A stretch of DNA of 64,000 nt from Azospirillum thiophilum (lineage in GTDB: Bacteria; Pseudomonadota; Alphaproteobacteria; Azospirillales; Azospirillaceae): NCBI RefSeq assembly GCF_001305595.1, contig NZ_CP012402.1, forward strand, positions 1,199,001-1,263,000, read 5' to 3'. The notes beneath the pieces were generated by a model. The model saw nothing but the letters and a program-made list of their open reading frames with translations. It did not search any database and had not been told where the DNA came from. Below, in pieces: positions 1 to 9,175 of the stretch (position 1 is its first letter; the number at the start of each line of letters is the position of its first letter). A program made the translations under genes and the position numbers.

Positions 1-41
1 CGCACCGTCGCAATGATTCGTTCGTTCGACAATCATTTTCC

Positions 42-77
42 TTGACTCGATAGCCGATAAGCGAAAGAATTTTCGCT
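42..77 (+). promoter_or_regulatory. Candidate promoter with embedded palindromic operator
   Basis: A sigma70-like pair is visible: TTGACT at 42-47 and AAGAAT at 65-70, separated by 17 bases. The -10 element sits inside a perfect inverted repeat, AGCGAAA-GAAT-TTTCGCT, at 60-77. This arrangement suggests a repressor site that covers the -10. It lies about 30 bases upstream of the first gene of the citryl-CoA lyase/CoA-transferase/ABC operon. The regulator is not identified. Confidence 0.5.
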
Positions 78-106
78 ATGAGAAAAAATTTACCGGGAGC
101 GGTCCG

Positions 107-919
107 TTGAGAATCGGGAAGCAGGACAATGCCTTCAGCGCCATCGCGACATCGGATGCCGACAGCATCACCGTCCGCGGCTTCGACCTCTGCTCCGAGT
201 TGATTGGCGTCGTCGATTTCGTGGACCATTTCTGGCTGCTGGTGACCGGCGAACGGCCGAGCGCGGCACAGCGGACGGTGACAAACGCCTGCCTCGTCTC
301 GCTCGCCGAACATGGGCTGGTGCCCAGCGTGCAGGCCGCCCGCATGACGCTGGCGGCGGCGCCCGAGGCGTGGCAGGGCGCGATGGCCGCCGGCCTGCTC
401 GGCATGGGCAGCGTGGTTGCCGGCAGCTCGGAGGTGGCCGGCCGCTACCTGGCCGAGCTGGTGCAGGAAATCGAGGCGTCCGGTGCCGAGCCGGCGGCGG
501 TCTGCGCCCGCAGCCTGGAGGCGATGAAGGCGTCGCGGCGGAAGGTTCCCGGCCTGGGACACCCGCAGCACAGCGGCGGCGACCCGCGCGCCCACCGGCT
601 GATCGCGGTCGCCGAGGAGGCCGGCATAGCCGGCAGGCATGTCGCCGTCCTGAAGACCCTCGACGCGCTCGGCGCCGGCATCTTCGGGCGCCCGCTGCCC
701 ATGAACGTGTCGGGCGCGATCCCCGCGGTGATGCTGGATGCCGGCTGGCCGCTGGAGGCGATGAAGGGCATCCCGCTGCTGGCGCGGTGCGCCGGTCTGG
801 TCGCCCACCTGTTCGAGGAGGCGCGGCGTCCCATCGGCTTCATCATGTCCCATCAGGCCGATCAGGCGATCGGCTATGACGGCCGCCCGTCGTCCGAAAC
901 AGCCGGCAAGGCGGAGTGA
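107..919 (+). CDS. Citryl-CoA lyase-like protein (short citrate-synthase fold)
   Basis: The 270-residue protein resembles the short citrate-synthase-like family annotated as citryl-CoA lyase, which cleaves citryl-CoA or a similar 3-hydroxyacyl-CoA into acetyl-CoA and an oxoacid. The GLGHPQH...DPRA segment (about residues 149-162) matches the citrate-synthase catalytic histidine region. The usual first histidine loop (PLHGG) reads SVVAGS at about 102-107, so it is not a normal synthase, and it is far shorter than the roughly 430 residues of citrate synthase. The start is a TTG, with a purine-rich GGGAG upstream. A CaiB-type CoA transferase follows directly, which fits CoA-thioester chemistry. 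The true substrate is unknown. Confidence 0.75.
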   Translation: MRIGKQDNAFSAIATSDADSITVRGFDLCSELIGVVDFVDHFWLLVTGERPSAAQRTVTNACLVSLAEHGLVPSVQAARMTLAAAPEAWQGAMAAGLLGMGSVVAGSSEVAGRYLAELVQEIEASGAEPAAVCARSLEAMKASRRKVPGLGHPQHSGGDPRAHRLIAVAEEAGIAGRHVAVLKTLDALGAGIFGRPLPMNVSGAIPAVMLDAGWPLEAMKGIPLLARCAGLVAHLFEEARRPIGFIMSHQADQAIGYDGRPSSETAGKAE

Positions 920-924
920 CGGCC

Positions 925-2085
925 ATGACCAAACTGCTCGCCGACATCCGCGTCGTGGAGATGGGGACCTACATCACCGGCCCCGCCGCCGGCATGCACC
1001 TCGCCGACCTCGGCGCCGACGTCATCAAGGTGGAGCGCCCAGGCGACGGCGACCCGTTCCGCGCCTTCAAGGGCGGCCTCTACTCGCCGCATTTCCAGAC
1101 CTACAACCGCAACAAGCGCTCCATCGCCCTCGACCTGCAAAAGCCGGAGGACCGCGCCGCCTTCGACGGTCTGATCGCCGGGGCCGACGTCTTCATCCAG
1201 AATTTCCGCCCCGGGATCGCCGAACGCATGGGATTCGGCCCCGAGCAGCTCCGCGCGGCCAACCCGCGGCTGGTCTATTGCGCCATCTCCGGATTCGGCC
1301 GCACCGGACCCTACCGCGACCGCCCGGCCTTCGACACGGTGGCCCAGGCCGCAGCCGGCTACCTGCGCCTGCTGACGCCACCCGACCGCCCGCGCGTCAT
1401 CGGGCCGGCCATCGCCGACGCGGTGACCGGCCAGTATGCGGCGCTCGGCATCATGGCGGCGCTGCTGCAACGCGCCACGAGCGGACAGGGCCGGGTGATC
1501 GACATCTCCATGCTGGAGGCGATGACCCATTTCAACCTGGACAGCTTCACCCACTATTTCAGCGCGGGCGAGGTGATGGGGCCGCTCAGCCGTCCCAAGG
1601 TGTCGCAATCCTACACCTTCGCCTGCGCCGACGGCCGCTGGCTGGCCATCCATCTGTCCTCTCCCGTCAAGTTCTGGGAGGGGCTGACCGAGGTGGTGGG
1701 GCGGCCGGATCTGCTCGGCGACCCGCGCTTTGCCGAACGCCCGGCGCGCATCGCGAACCAGGACGTGCTGATCGACATCCTGGCGCCGCTGTTCGCGGGT
1801 CGCCCACGCGCCGAATGGTGCGCGATGCTGGAAAAGCAGGGCGTGCCCCATTCCGCCGCCTACGACTCCGACGAAGCGCTCGACGACCCGCAGGCGGTCC
1901 ATCTGCGGCTGACCGTGGAGGCCGAGCATCCGGTGATGGGCCGCTTCCGCACGGTACGCCCACCCTACACGATCGACGGCGAGCCGGACCTGCAGGTCCT
2001 GCCGCCACCGACGCTGGACGAACATGGCGCGGCCATCCGCGCTCAACTGGCGTCCGACGCCCCAGGCCGCTGGCCGGCGGCCTGA
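925..2085 (+). CDS. CaiB/BaiF-type (family III) CoA transferase
   Basis: The 386-residue product is a family III CoA transferase, which moves CoA between carboxylic acids through an aspartyl intermediate. The N-terminal LADIRVVEMG and LGADVIKVERPGDGDP segments are typical. The nucleophile motif RPAFDTVAQAAAG places the catalytic Asp at about residue 137. The ATG at 925 was preferred to the GTG at 916, which overlaps the previous stop, because GCGGAG lies about nine bases before the ATG. Its position after the citryl-CoA lyase-like gene and before an importer suggests it activates the imported acid. The specific acid cannot be read from the sequence. Confidence 0.88.
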   Translation: MTKLLADIRVVEMGTYITGPAAGMHLADLGADVIKVERPGDGDPFRAFKGGLYSPHFQTYNRNKRSIALDLQKPEDRAAFDGLIAGADVFIQNFRPGIAERMGFGPEQLRAANPRLVYCAISGFGRTGPYRDRPAFDTVAQAAAGYLRLLTPPDRPRVIGPAIADAVTGQYAALGIMAALLQRATSGQGRVIDISMLEAMTHFNLDSFTHYFSAGEVMGPLSRPKVSQSYTFACADGRWLAIHLSSPVKFWEGLTEVVGRPDLLGDPRFAERPARIANQDVLIDILAPLFAGRPRAEWCAMLEKQGVPHSAAYDSDEALDDPQAVHLRLTVEAEHPVMGRFRTVRPPYTIDGEPDLQVLPPPTLDEHGAAIRAQLASDAPGRWPAA

Positions 2086-2110
2086 TCAACAAGAACGGGA
2101 GGAAAACGAG

Positions 2111-3082
2111 ATGAAGACGGGCTTCACGAAATTCCGGAACACCGGGCTCGCCCTGCTGGCCGCGGTGGCGACGACGGCACTGCTGACCGGCACCGGCCAT
2201 GCGGCGGATACGATCCGCATCGGCCTGTCCACCAAGGCCTGGTTCCCCTCCTTCGTGGCGGAACTCACCCAGCAGCAGGGCTTCTTCAAGAAGCATGACA
2301 TCAAGGCCGAGCTGACCGTCTACCAGAGCGGCTCGGAAGCCCTGACCGCCATCGCCGCGGGAGCCGCCGACCTGATGTCGAGCAATCCCAGCATCGTCGG
2401 CGAGGGGCGCGAGGCCGGCGTGAACGTCAAGATGGTCGCCATGCTGGCGACCCGGAACTTCGGCTGGCAGATCATGGTTCCGCCCAAGAGCGACATCAAG
2501 ACCGTCGCCGATCTGGCCAAGCGCAAGGTCGGCATCACCTCGGCCGGGTCCAACACCGACCTGCTCTCCAGCTGGGTGAAGAAGAAGTACGGCATCGATT
2601 TCATCGCCATCCCGGTCGGCGGTGCCGGCCTCGTCCCCAACCTGATAAGCGGCAACCTGGACGCTGTAGTGATCTATCCGCCGCTCAGCTATCAGGTCGC
2701 CATCGACGGCAACGGCCGGGTGCTGACCGACTTCGGCGACGCCATGCCGCCCCATCTCGAGGCCGGCTGGGCGGCGGATGACGATTATGCCGCCAAGCAC
2801 AAGGACGCGCTGAAGCGGGCGCTGACCGCCCTGTTCGAAGGCGTCGCCTACATCAAGGCAAATCCCGACGCCGTCATCCCGCAGCTCGCCAAATACGACG
2901 GCGTCTCCGTCGAGGTCGCCAAGCAGGAATACGCCAGCACCTTCGGCCACCTGTCCGACGACGGCGCGATGACCCGGGAACTGGTCCAGGAGACGCTGAA
3001 CCTCTACTCCAGCGGCAAGAAGGAGCTGGATGCGGCCACGCTGTTCGACAGCTCCTTCACGCCCGTCGCTGTCGCGCGCTGA
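2111..3082 (+). CDS. NitT/TauT-family ABC transporter substrate-binding protein
   Basis: The 323-residue periplasmic protein belongs to the NMT1/SsuA-like group that captures nitrate, sulfonates, thiamine precursors or aromatic acids. A signal peptide ends near GHA-ADTIRIG (about residue 31). The mature part has the usual pattern: an early IGLSTKAWFPSFVAE segment, then the ligand-cleft stretch TSAGSNTDLLSSW. GGGAGGAAAACGAG precedes the ATG at 2111. It is followed closely by a permease, an ATPase and a second permease, so it is the binding component of that importer. Ligand identity is not determinable from family membership. Confidence 0.87.
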   Translation: MKTGFTKFRNTGLALLAAVATTALLTGTGHAADTIRIGLSTKAWFPSFVAELTQQQGFFKKHDIKAELTVYQSGSEALTAIAAGAADLMSSNPSIVGEGREAGVNVKMVAMLATRNFGWQIMVPPKSDIKTVADLAKRKVGITSAGSNTDLLSSWVKKKYGIDFIAIPVGGAGLVPNLISGNLDAVVIYPPLSYQVAIDGNGRVLTDFGDAMPPHLEAGWAADDDYAAKHKDALKRALTALFEGVAYIKANPDAVIPQLAKYDGVSVEVAKQEYASTFGHLSDDGAMTRELVQETLNLYSSGKKELDAATLFDSSFTPVAVAR

Positions 3083-3090
3083 GCCCGGCG

Positions 3091-3843
3091 ATGGCGACGC
3101 GCGGCGCGGTCACGGGCTACGGGGCGGCGGGAGCCGCCTTCCTGGCCCTTTGGGAAGCGGCGCCACGGCTGGGTTGGGTGGACGAGCGCCTGCTGCCGCC
3201 CTTTTCCCAAGTCGCCGCCACCCTCGGCGCCATGGCGGCGACGGCGGACTTCTGGCAGCAGGTCCAGCTGACGCTGCTGGAGACGCTGACGGCCTTCGCC
3301 ATCGCGCTGCCGCTGGGCGCGCTGCTTGGGGTGCTGGTCCAGGAAAGCCGGCTCGCCTCGCTGATCTTCAAGCCGCTGATCTTCTTCGTCTTCAGCATCC
3401 CGAAATCGATTTTCCTGCCGATCTTCATCCTGATCCTCGGCATCGCCTTCTGGCAGAAGGTCGCCTTCGGCGTCTTCTCCACCGTCTTCATCGTGATGAT
3501 GACGACCTTTTCGGCAGTGGAATCGGTGCGCGAGGACCAGCTGCGCGTCGCCCGCTCCCTGGATGCGTCGACGATGCAGAAGATCCTCTTCGTCTATCTT
3601 CCGAGCATGACGCCGGTCCTGCTGGAAGCGGTGCGCGTGGCGATGATCTTCAACTTCACCGGCATCCTTCTGGCCGAGATGTACGCGTCCCGCGAGGGAA
3701 TCGGCAACGCCATCGGTGTCTGGGGCCTGGGCTTCCAGATCAAGGAGCTGCTGGCGATGGTGCTCTTCGTCTCGGTCCTGGCCATCGGCTTCAACGAGGC
3801 GATCCGCTACGTCGAAGCCAAGTGCGAACACTGGAGGAACTGA
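3091..3843 (+). CDS. ABC transporter permease (NitT/TauT family), first of two
   Basis: The 250-residue inner-membrane protein has a BPD_transp_1 permease domain with about six hydrophobic segments. The coupling-helix EAA-like region reads DQLRVARSLDAST...YLPSMTPVLLEA (roughly residues 150-185). It starts eight bases after the binding-protein stop. A second, non-identical permease lies beyond the ATPase gene, so the importer probably has a heterodimeric channel, whereas many members of the family use one permease twice. Confidence 0.87.
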   Translation: MATRGAVTGYGAAGAAFLALWEAAPRLGWVDERLLPPFSQVAATLGAMAATADFWQQVQLTLLETLTAFAIALPLGALLGVLVQESRLASLIFKPLIFFVFSIPKSIFLPIFILILGIAFWQKVAFGVFSTVFIVMMTTFSAVESVREDQLRVARSLDASTMQKILFVYLPSMTPVLLEAVRVAMIFNFTGILLAEMYASREGIGNAIGVWGLGFQIKELLAMVLFVSVLAIGFNEAIRYVEAKCEHWRN

Positions 3844-3848
3844 CTGTG

Positions 3849-4697
3849 ATGCCCCGCATGACCCAAGCCGCGGCGTCCATCCGGAAACGGCACGGCTCCA
3901 CCATGTCGCTGGTCGGGCCCGACCATCCGGCAGCCGACGCCGGCAAGACGCTGGAGGTCCGCGACCTCAACCACAGCTACAGCGTCAACGGCAAGACGAC
4001 GCAGGCGCTGAAGGACATCGCCTTCGGCGTCTCCGCCGGCCGATTCCTCTCCATCGTCGGGCCGAGCGGCTGCGGCAAGTCCTCGCTGCTGATGATGCTG
4101 GCCGGGCTGCTGACGCCGAGCGAGGGCACGATCGCCGTCGGCGGCCGGCCCCTTAACAGGCCGGATCCCACCCGCGTCGGCGTCGTCTTCCAGGACGCCA
4201 GCCTGTTCCCCTGGCTGACCGCCCGCCGCAACGTCGAGTTCCCGCTGTTCCTGCGCGGCGTCGACAAGGCGGTCCGGCGCGAGAAGGCGGAGGAGGCGCT
4301 GGCGCTGGTCGGGCTCGACCGCTTCGCCGACAGCCTGCCGCACGAGCTGTCCGGCGGCATGAAGCAGCGCGTGTCCATCGCACGCGGCCTCGTCCAGGAT
4401 CCGCCGATCCTGCTGATGGACGAGCCCTTCGCCGCGCTGGACGAGCAAACCCGCATCACCATGGGCGACGAGCTTCTGCGCATCTGGGAGAAGGCGCGCA
4501 AGACCATCGTCTTCGTGACCCACGGGCTGAGCGAGGCGATCTACCTGTCCGACGAGGTGCTGGTCCTGTCGGGGCGTCCCGGCCGCATCCTCGACCGCGT
4601 CGTCATCGACCTGCCGCGCCCGCGGTCGCTCGACATGATGGCGCAACCACGGTTCGCAGAGCTGCGTGAGGCGATATGGCATATGATCAAAGTGTGA
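3849..4697 (+). CDS. ABC transporter ATP-binding protein (NitT/TauT family)
   Basis: The 282-residue ATPase powers the importer encoded around it. Motifs in order are Walker A GPSGCGKSS (71-79), Q-loop FQDASLFPWLT, signature LSGGMKQR, Walker B ILLMDEPFAALD and the switch histidine in VTHGLSEA. The start is ATG 3849, or GTG 3846 in the same frame, behind GGAGG at 3832-3836. The first 30 or so residues are an extra leader before the usual LEVRDLNHSY beginning, so a later start at 3903 is possible. The 3' end overlaps the next permease gene by 22 bases. Confidence 0.88.
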   Translation: MPRMTQAAASIRKRHGSTMSLVGPDHPAADAGKTLEVRDLNHSYSVNGKTTQALKDIAFGVSAGRFLSIVGPSGCGKSSLLMMLAGLLTPSEGTIAVGGRPLNRPDPTRVGVVFQDASLFPWLTARRNVEFPLFLRGVDKAVRREKAEEALALVGLDRFADSLPHELSGGMKQRVSIARGLVQDPPILLMDEPFAALDEQTRITMGDELLRIWEKARKTIVFVTHGLSEAIYLSDEVLVLSGRPGRILDRVVIDLPRPRSLDMMAQPRFAELREAIWHMIKV

Positions 4698-5530
4698 CCC
4701 ACATCCCGCGCGACCGCGGCGCGGCCGCCGGGATGAGCCTGGAGGCCAAGGCGCGGATCTGCCGCTACGCCATCATCGCCGGGGTCATCGCCGCCTGGGA
4801 GATCGTGCCGCGGCTCGGGCTGGTGCCGCGCCTCTTCCTGCCGTCGCTCAGCAGCACGCTGACGGTGCTGGTGGCCCAGGCCGACGACTTCGCGCTCCAG
4901 ATGCTGGTGACGCTGCAGGAGGTCGGCATGGCGCTGGTCTTCGCCTGCGGCTTCGGCATCCTGTTCGGCCTGTGGGTCGGCAGCACCCTGGCGGTGCGCA
5001 AGGCACTTCTGCCGGTGGTGTCGGCGCTGTTCGCGGTGCCGCTGGTGGTGCTCTACCCGCTGTTCACCGCATGGTTCGGCATCGGGTCGACGTCCAAGGT
5101 GGTGTTCGCCAGCGTCTACGGACTGCTGCCGACGGTGCTGGGGACGGCCGCCGGCGCGCAGACCATCGACCGCCAGCTCACCCAGGCCGCCCGCAGCATG
5201 GGCGCGACCCGCCTCCAGCAGATCCTGTGGGTGACTTTGCCGGCATCCGTCCCCACCGTGCTGGCCTCGTTCCGGCTGGGGGGCGCGCTGGTGATCGTCG
5301 GGGTGGTGGTCGCCGAGATGATGATGTCCAGCGCCGGCATCGGCTTCCTGCTGTCCAAGTATCGAACACAGTTGAACAGTCCCGGCGTCTTCGCCGCCAT
5401 CATCCTGATCCTGGCGCTGGCGATCGGGTTCGACCTCGCGGTGCAGGCCATCGAGAAGCGATGGATCGCAGGGCGCGGCCGGGACAAGGCGACGCGCGGG
5501 CCGGCGCACGGGCCGGCGGATGCGTCTTGA
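4676..5530 (+). CDS. ABC transporter permease (NitT/TauT family), second of two
   Basis: The 284-residue membrane permease has the BPD_transp_1 fold. Its EAA-like loop is AARSMGATRLQQILWVTLPASVP (about residues 177-199), followed by a VVAEMMMSSAGIGFLL segment characteristic of SsuC/TauC permeases. The gene starts inside the 3' end of the ATPase gene, which indicates translational coupling. It differs clearly from the permease at 3091-3843, and together they probably form a heterodimeric transmembrane unit. Confidence 0.87.
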   Translation: MAYDQSVTHIPRDRGAAAGMSLEAKARICRYAIIAGVIAAWEIVPRLGLVPRLFLPSLSSTLTVLVAQADDFALQMLVTLQEVGMALVFACGFGILFGLWVGSTLAVRKALLPVVSALFAVPLVVLYPLFTAWFGIGSTSKVVFASVYGLLPTVLGTAAGAQTIDRQLTQAARSMGATRLQQILWVTLPASVPTVLASFRLGGALVIVGVVVAEMMMSSAGIGFLLSKYRTQLNSPGVFAAIILILALAIGFDLAVQAIEKRWIAGRGRDKATRGPAHGPADAS

Positions 5531-5549
5531 GGAAACGGAGGTCGCCAGG

Positions 5550-6194
5550 ATGAAGAAAGTCACCTTGAGCTTCGACAACGGCCCCGATCCGGACGCCACG
5601 CCGCAGGTGCTTGACGTGCTGGCCCGCCATGGCATCGCCACCACCTTCTTCGTGGTCGGCGAGCGGCTGCGCGATCCCGGCCGCCGCGCGCTGTGCGAAC
5701 GGGCGCGTGCGGAGGGACACGCCATCGGCAACCACACCTACAGCCACATCATGCCGCTGGGCATGAGCACGAACCCCGACCTGCCGGCCTGGGAAATCGG
5801 CAAGGCACAGGATCTGATCGGCCCGCTCTCCGAGCCGGCGCCGCTGTTCCGTCCGTCCGGCGCGCTGGGCGCCCTGAACGACACGCTGTTCAGCCGCCGG
5901 GCGCTCGATTATCTGGTGGCCGGCGGCTTCACCTGCGTGCTGTGGAACGTGGTTCCCCGCGACTGGGACGATCCCAAGGGCTGGGTCGACCGCGCACTCG
6001 ACATGTGCGGGCGGCAAAGCTGGCCACTGGTCGTGCTGCACGACCTCGACACCGGGGCGATGGAGTCCCTCGACCGCTTCCTGGGCGAACTGGCGCAGCG
6101 GGACATGAGTGTGGTCCAGGAATTTCCGCCCGATTGCGTCCCCATCCTGGGCGGCCGGATCGTCGGGCCGGTCGAGCGCTATGTCGCCGCCTGA
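5550..6194 (+). CDS. Polysaccharide deacetylase (NodB-fold) family protein
   Basis: The 214-residue protein has a NodB homology domain across its length. Motif 1 reads TLSFDNGPD (5-13), where the usual second Asp of the DD pair is Asn. Motif 2 is GNHTYSH (about 60-66) and motif 3 is FRPSGALG. Family members remove N- or O-acyl groups from sugars or cleave related C-N bonds using a divalent metal. The Asp-to-Asn change alters a metal ligand and may shift activity. There is no signal peptide, so it probably acts in the cytosol on the imported compound. ATG 5550 follows GGAGGT at 5537-5542; an upstream ATG at 5520 is less well placed. Confidence 0.82.
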   Translation: MKKVTLSFDNGPDPDATPQVLDVLARHGIATTFFVVGERLRDPGRRALCERARAEGHAIGNHTYSHIMPLGMSTNPDLPAWEIGKAQDLIGPLSEPAPLFRPSGALGALNDTLFSRRALDYLVAGGFTCVLWNVVPRDWDDPKGWVDRALDMCGRQSWPLVVLHDLDTGAMESLDRFLGELAQRDMSVVQEFPPDCVPILGGRIVGPVERYVAA

Positions 6195-7032
6195 CGGGCC
6201 GGGCCGCCCCCCGGAGGGCCACTCCGTCGCCCTGACCACCCCCGACGGGGTCGGGCTGGCGGTGCAGGACTGGCGCCGCCCGTCGAGCGGGCGGGACGTG
6301 CTGCTGATCCACGGCTTCTCGCAATCGCATCGATGCTGGCGGCGACAGACCGGCGGGACGATGGCGGAGCGGCTGCGGCTGGTGACCTACGACAACCGCG
6401 GCCACGGCCGTTCCGGCAAGCCGGCGGAAGCAACCGCCTACCGCGATCCGGCGCTGTGGGCCGACGAGGTGCGGACGGTGATCGACGGGCTCGGCCTCCA
6501 CCGCCCCATCCTGGTCGCCTGGTCCTATGCCGGGCGGATCGCGCTGGACTATCTGACACGCCATGGCGATGGGGCGGTCGGCGGTCTCGTCATGGTCGGC
6601 GCCACCAGCACGCTCGCGCCCGCCTGCGTCGGGCCGGCCGCCGCACTGATGGCGGCGATGGGACACGAGGACCCGGCGACTGCGGATGCCGCCGCCGCGG
6701 AGTTCGTCGCCCGCTGCACCCACTTGCCATTGCCGGACGAGGACGCGACGGCGATGCGGGCCTCCACCGCCCTGACATCTCCGGCGGTGCGGCGCGCGCT
6801 GGCTGGCCGGCCGGCGGACTACGACGGCACCTTGCGCGGGCTCGGCATTCCAGTGCTCGCGATACATGGCGAGGACGATGCGGTGATCTGCCCGGCGATG
6901 GCGCAGCACACCGTGCGGCAGGCCCGGAACGCCGGGCTGCGCCTCTACCCGGAAGTCGGCCACATGCCCTTCTGGGAGGCATCCGACCGCTTCGACGCCG
7001 ATCTGGCGGCCTTCGCCGACGCCTGTCCTTGA
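6181..7032 (+). CDS. Alpha/beta-fold hydrolase
   Basis: The 283-residue protein has the alpha/beta hydrolase layout: an oxyanion strand LLIHGFSQSHRCW (about 43-55), a nucleophile elbow AWSYAG with Ser at about residue 117, an acid in GEDD, and a catalytic His in EVGHMPFWE near the C-terminus. It begins 14 bases before the deacetylase gene ends, so the two are probably co-translated. The family includes esterases, lactonases and C-C hydrolases; which of these applies is not visible. In this operon it probably acts on the imported substrate or a product of the NodB-fold enzyme. Confidence 0.85.
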   Translation: MSPPDGPGRPPEGHSVALTTPDGVGLAVQDWRRPSSGRDVLLIHGFSQSHRCWRRQTGGTMAERLRLVTYDNRGHGRSGKPAEATAYRDPALWADEVRTVIDGLGLHRPILVAWSYAGRIALDYLTRHGDGAVGGLVMVGATSTLAPACVGPAAALMAAMGHEDPATADAAAAEFVARCTHLPLPDEDATAMRASTALTSPAVRRALAGRPADYDGTLRGLGIPVLAIHGEDDAVICPAMAQHTVRQARNAGLRLYPEVGHMPFWEASDRFDADLAAFADACP

Positions 7033-7082
7033 CGAACCGGCATTGTTTTTCGAGTGAAACCGGAGAATCATTTGTAGAATAG

Positions 7083-7949
<867 letters not shown>

Positions 7950-8085
7950 CCGGCAGCCGGCCGGCCGCTCCGGTCTGCACACTGGCCCGAAGCGGCAAGG
8001 CCGGGCACGTCGCTCTCCTCACGGGGGCACCGCCAATTTTTCCGGCACCGGCCCCGGCAGGGAAACGTCTGCCAGGAACAGGCAC

Positions 8086-8970
8086 TCAACCGTGCCCGAT
8101 GTCCGCATGAATGGCCGCGCGCACAGTGGCCAGCGCCGGTGACGGATCGCGCTTGCGCCATGCCATGCCAAAGGCCAGTACCGGGGCGGCATCGGGTAAC
8201 GGCCGGTAAACCACGCCGGGCAGGACGAAGCGCGAAACCCAATGTGGCACAAGAGCGATGCCGAGCCCTTGCCCAACCAGCTGCAGCATGGTCAGCTTCT
8301 CCGTCACCTCCTGCACCGCCTGCGGGCGGTAGCCCTGCGCCTCGAACTGCCGGGCGGTCAGGTCGTGCAGCAATGGGCGGCTGTGCTTCGGGTAACCGAT
8401 GAAGGGCTGTGCGGCCAGCCATGCCCAGGACAGGGCGTCGCCGGCCTCGGCCGTCAGCGCCTCCGGCAACGCGGCGATGAACGGCTCGTCGAACAGGCGG
8501 ACGCAGGCAATGTCGGGGTCGGTCACCGGGGGCCGAAGCAACGCCAGATCAATCCGCTGGCGGATCAGGTCCGCCTCCTGCTCGGCAGAACTGCCCTCGG
8601 TCAGGGTGATGCGCAGCGTCGGATGCTCGGCGCGCAGGCGGGCGAGCACCGGTGGCAGAACCGCCACCAGCGCTTCGTCGATACCGCCGATACGCAGGAT
8701 GCCACCGCCCTCCGCCGCCGCCCGCGCCACCCGGACGGTACGCTCCGCCTGCTCCAGCAGCAACCGCGCCTCGGTCAGGAAGGCCACCCCGGCAGCGGTC
8801 AGGCTGACCTGCCGCGTGGTGCGGAACAGCAATGGACAGCCCAGCTCCGCCTCCAGCAGGCGGACCTGATGCGACAGCGCCGCCTGTGCCATGGCCACCC
8901 GCTCGGCGGCGCGGCGGAAATGCAGTTCCTCAGCGACTGCGACGAAGCAACGGACCTGACGCAGTTCCAA
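8086..8970 (-). CDS. LysR-family transcriptional regulator
   Basis: The 294-residue LysR-type regulator has an N-terminal winged helix-turn-helix (LELRQVRCFVAVAEELHF...AAERVAMAQAALSHQVRLLE) followed by a periplasmic-binding-like effector domain. A TTG start at 8970 with GGAAGAG about eight bases upstream gives the family's normal length. The ATG at 9072 would add 34 residues of atypical basic leader. It reads leftwards, downstream of the leuCD-like genes on the same strand, and a long palindrome lies just upstream at 9079-9114. It may control leuCD and the neighbouring dehalogenase; that is inferred from position and shared sequence words. Confidence 0.87.
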   Translation of the reverse strand: MELRQVRCFVAVAEELHFRRAAERVAMAQAALSHQVRLLEAELGCPLLFRTTRQVSLTAAGVAFLTEARLLLEQAERTVRVARAAAEGGGILRIGGIDEALVAVLPPVLARLRAEHPTLRITLTEGSSAEQEADLIRQRIDLALLRPPVTDPDIACVRLFDEPFIAALPEALTAEAGDALSWAWLAAQPFIGYPKHSRPLLHDLTARQFEAQGYRPQAVQEVTEKLTMLQLVGQGLGIALVPHWVSRFVLPGVVYRPLPDAAPVLAFGMAWRKRDPSPALATVRAAIHADIGHG

Positions 8971-9078
8971 GGGGCGGCTCTTCCGGCTGGAGGCGAGGCG
9001 ACGGGCGCCGAGTTTAGATCGGATCGCGTAAGATCGGGATCGATTTGAAGCGTGAATCCGATCGCCAAACAAGGGTTA

Positions 9079-9114
9079 GGGTTTCATGCGTTTCATATTG
9101 AACGCATGAAACCC
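9079..9114. promoter_or_regulatory. Perfect 14-bp inverted repeat (operator or terminator)
   Basis: GGGTTTCATGCGTT at 9079-9092 is exactly complementary to AACGCATGAAACCC at 9101-9114, with an eight-base spacer. It sits between the leuD-like stop and the LysR start, both on the minus strand. No T-run follows on either strand, so a classic intrinsic terminator is less likely than a regulator site. It contains the words ATTGAAC and ATGAAACC, which recur at 11319-11348. Confidence 0.55.
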
Positions 9115-9175
9115 AAACACGGCGGCGAACTCGGTCGGCGACCTCTGTGGAAGGTAGCGGGGGGCCGTCAGGCCG

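Noticed and set aside
3849..3902. Longer N-terminus of the first importer ATPase as a distinct domain
   Set aside because: The extra residues are low-complexity and basic, and a later start is available, so no separate domain is claimed.
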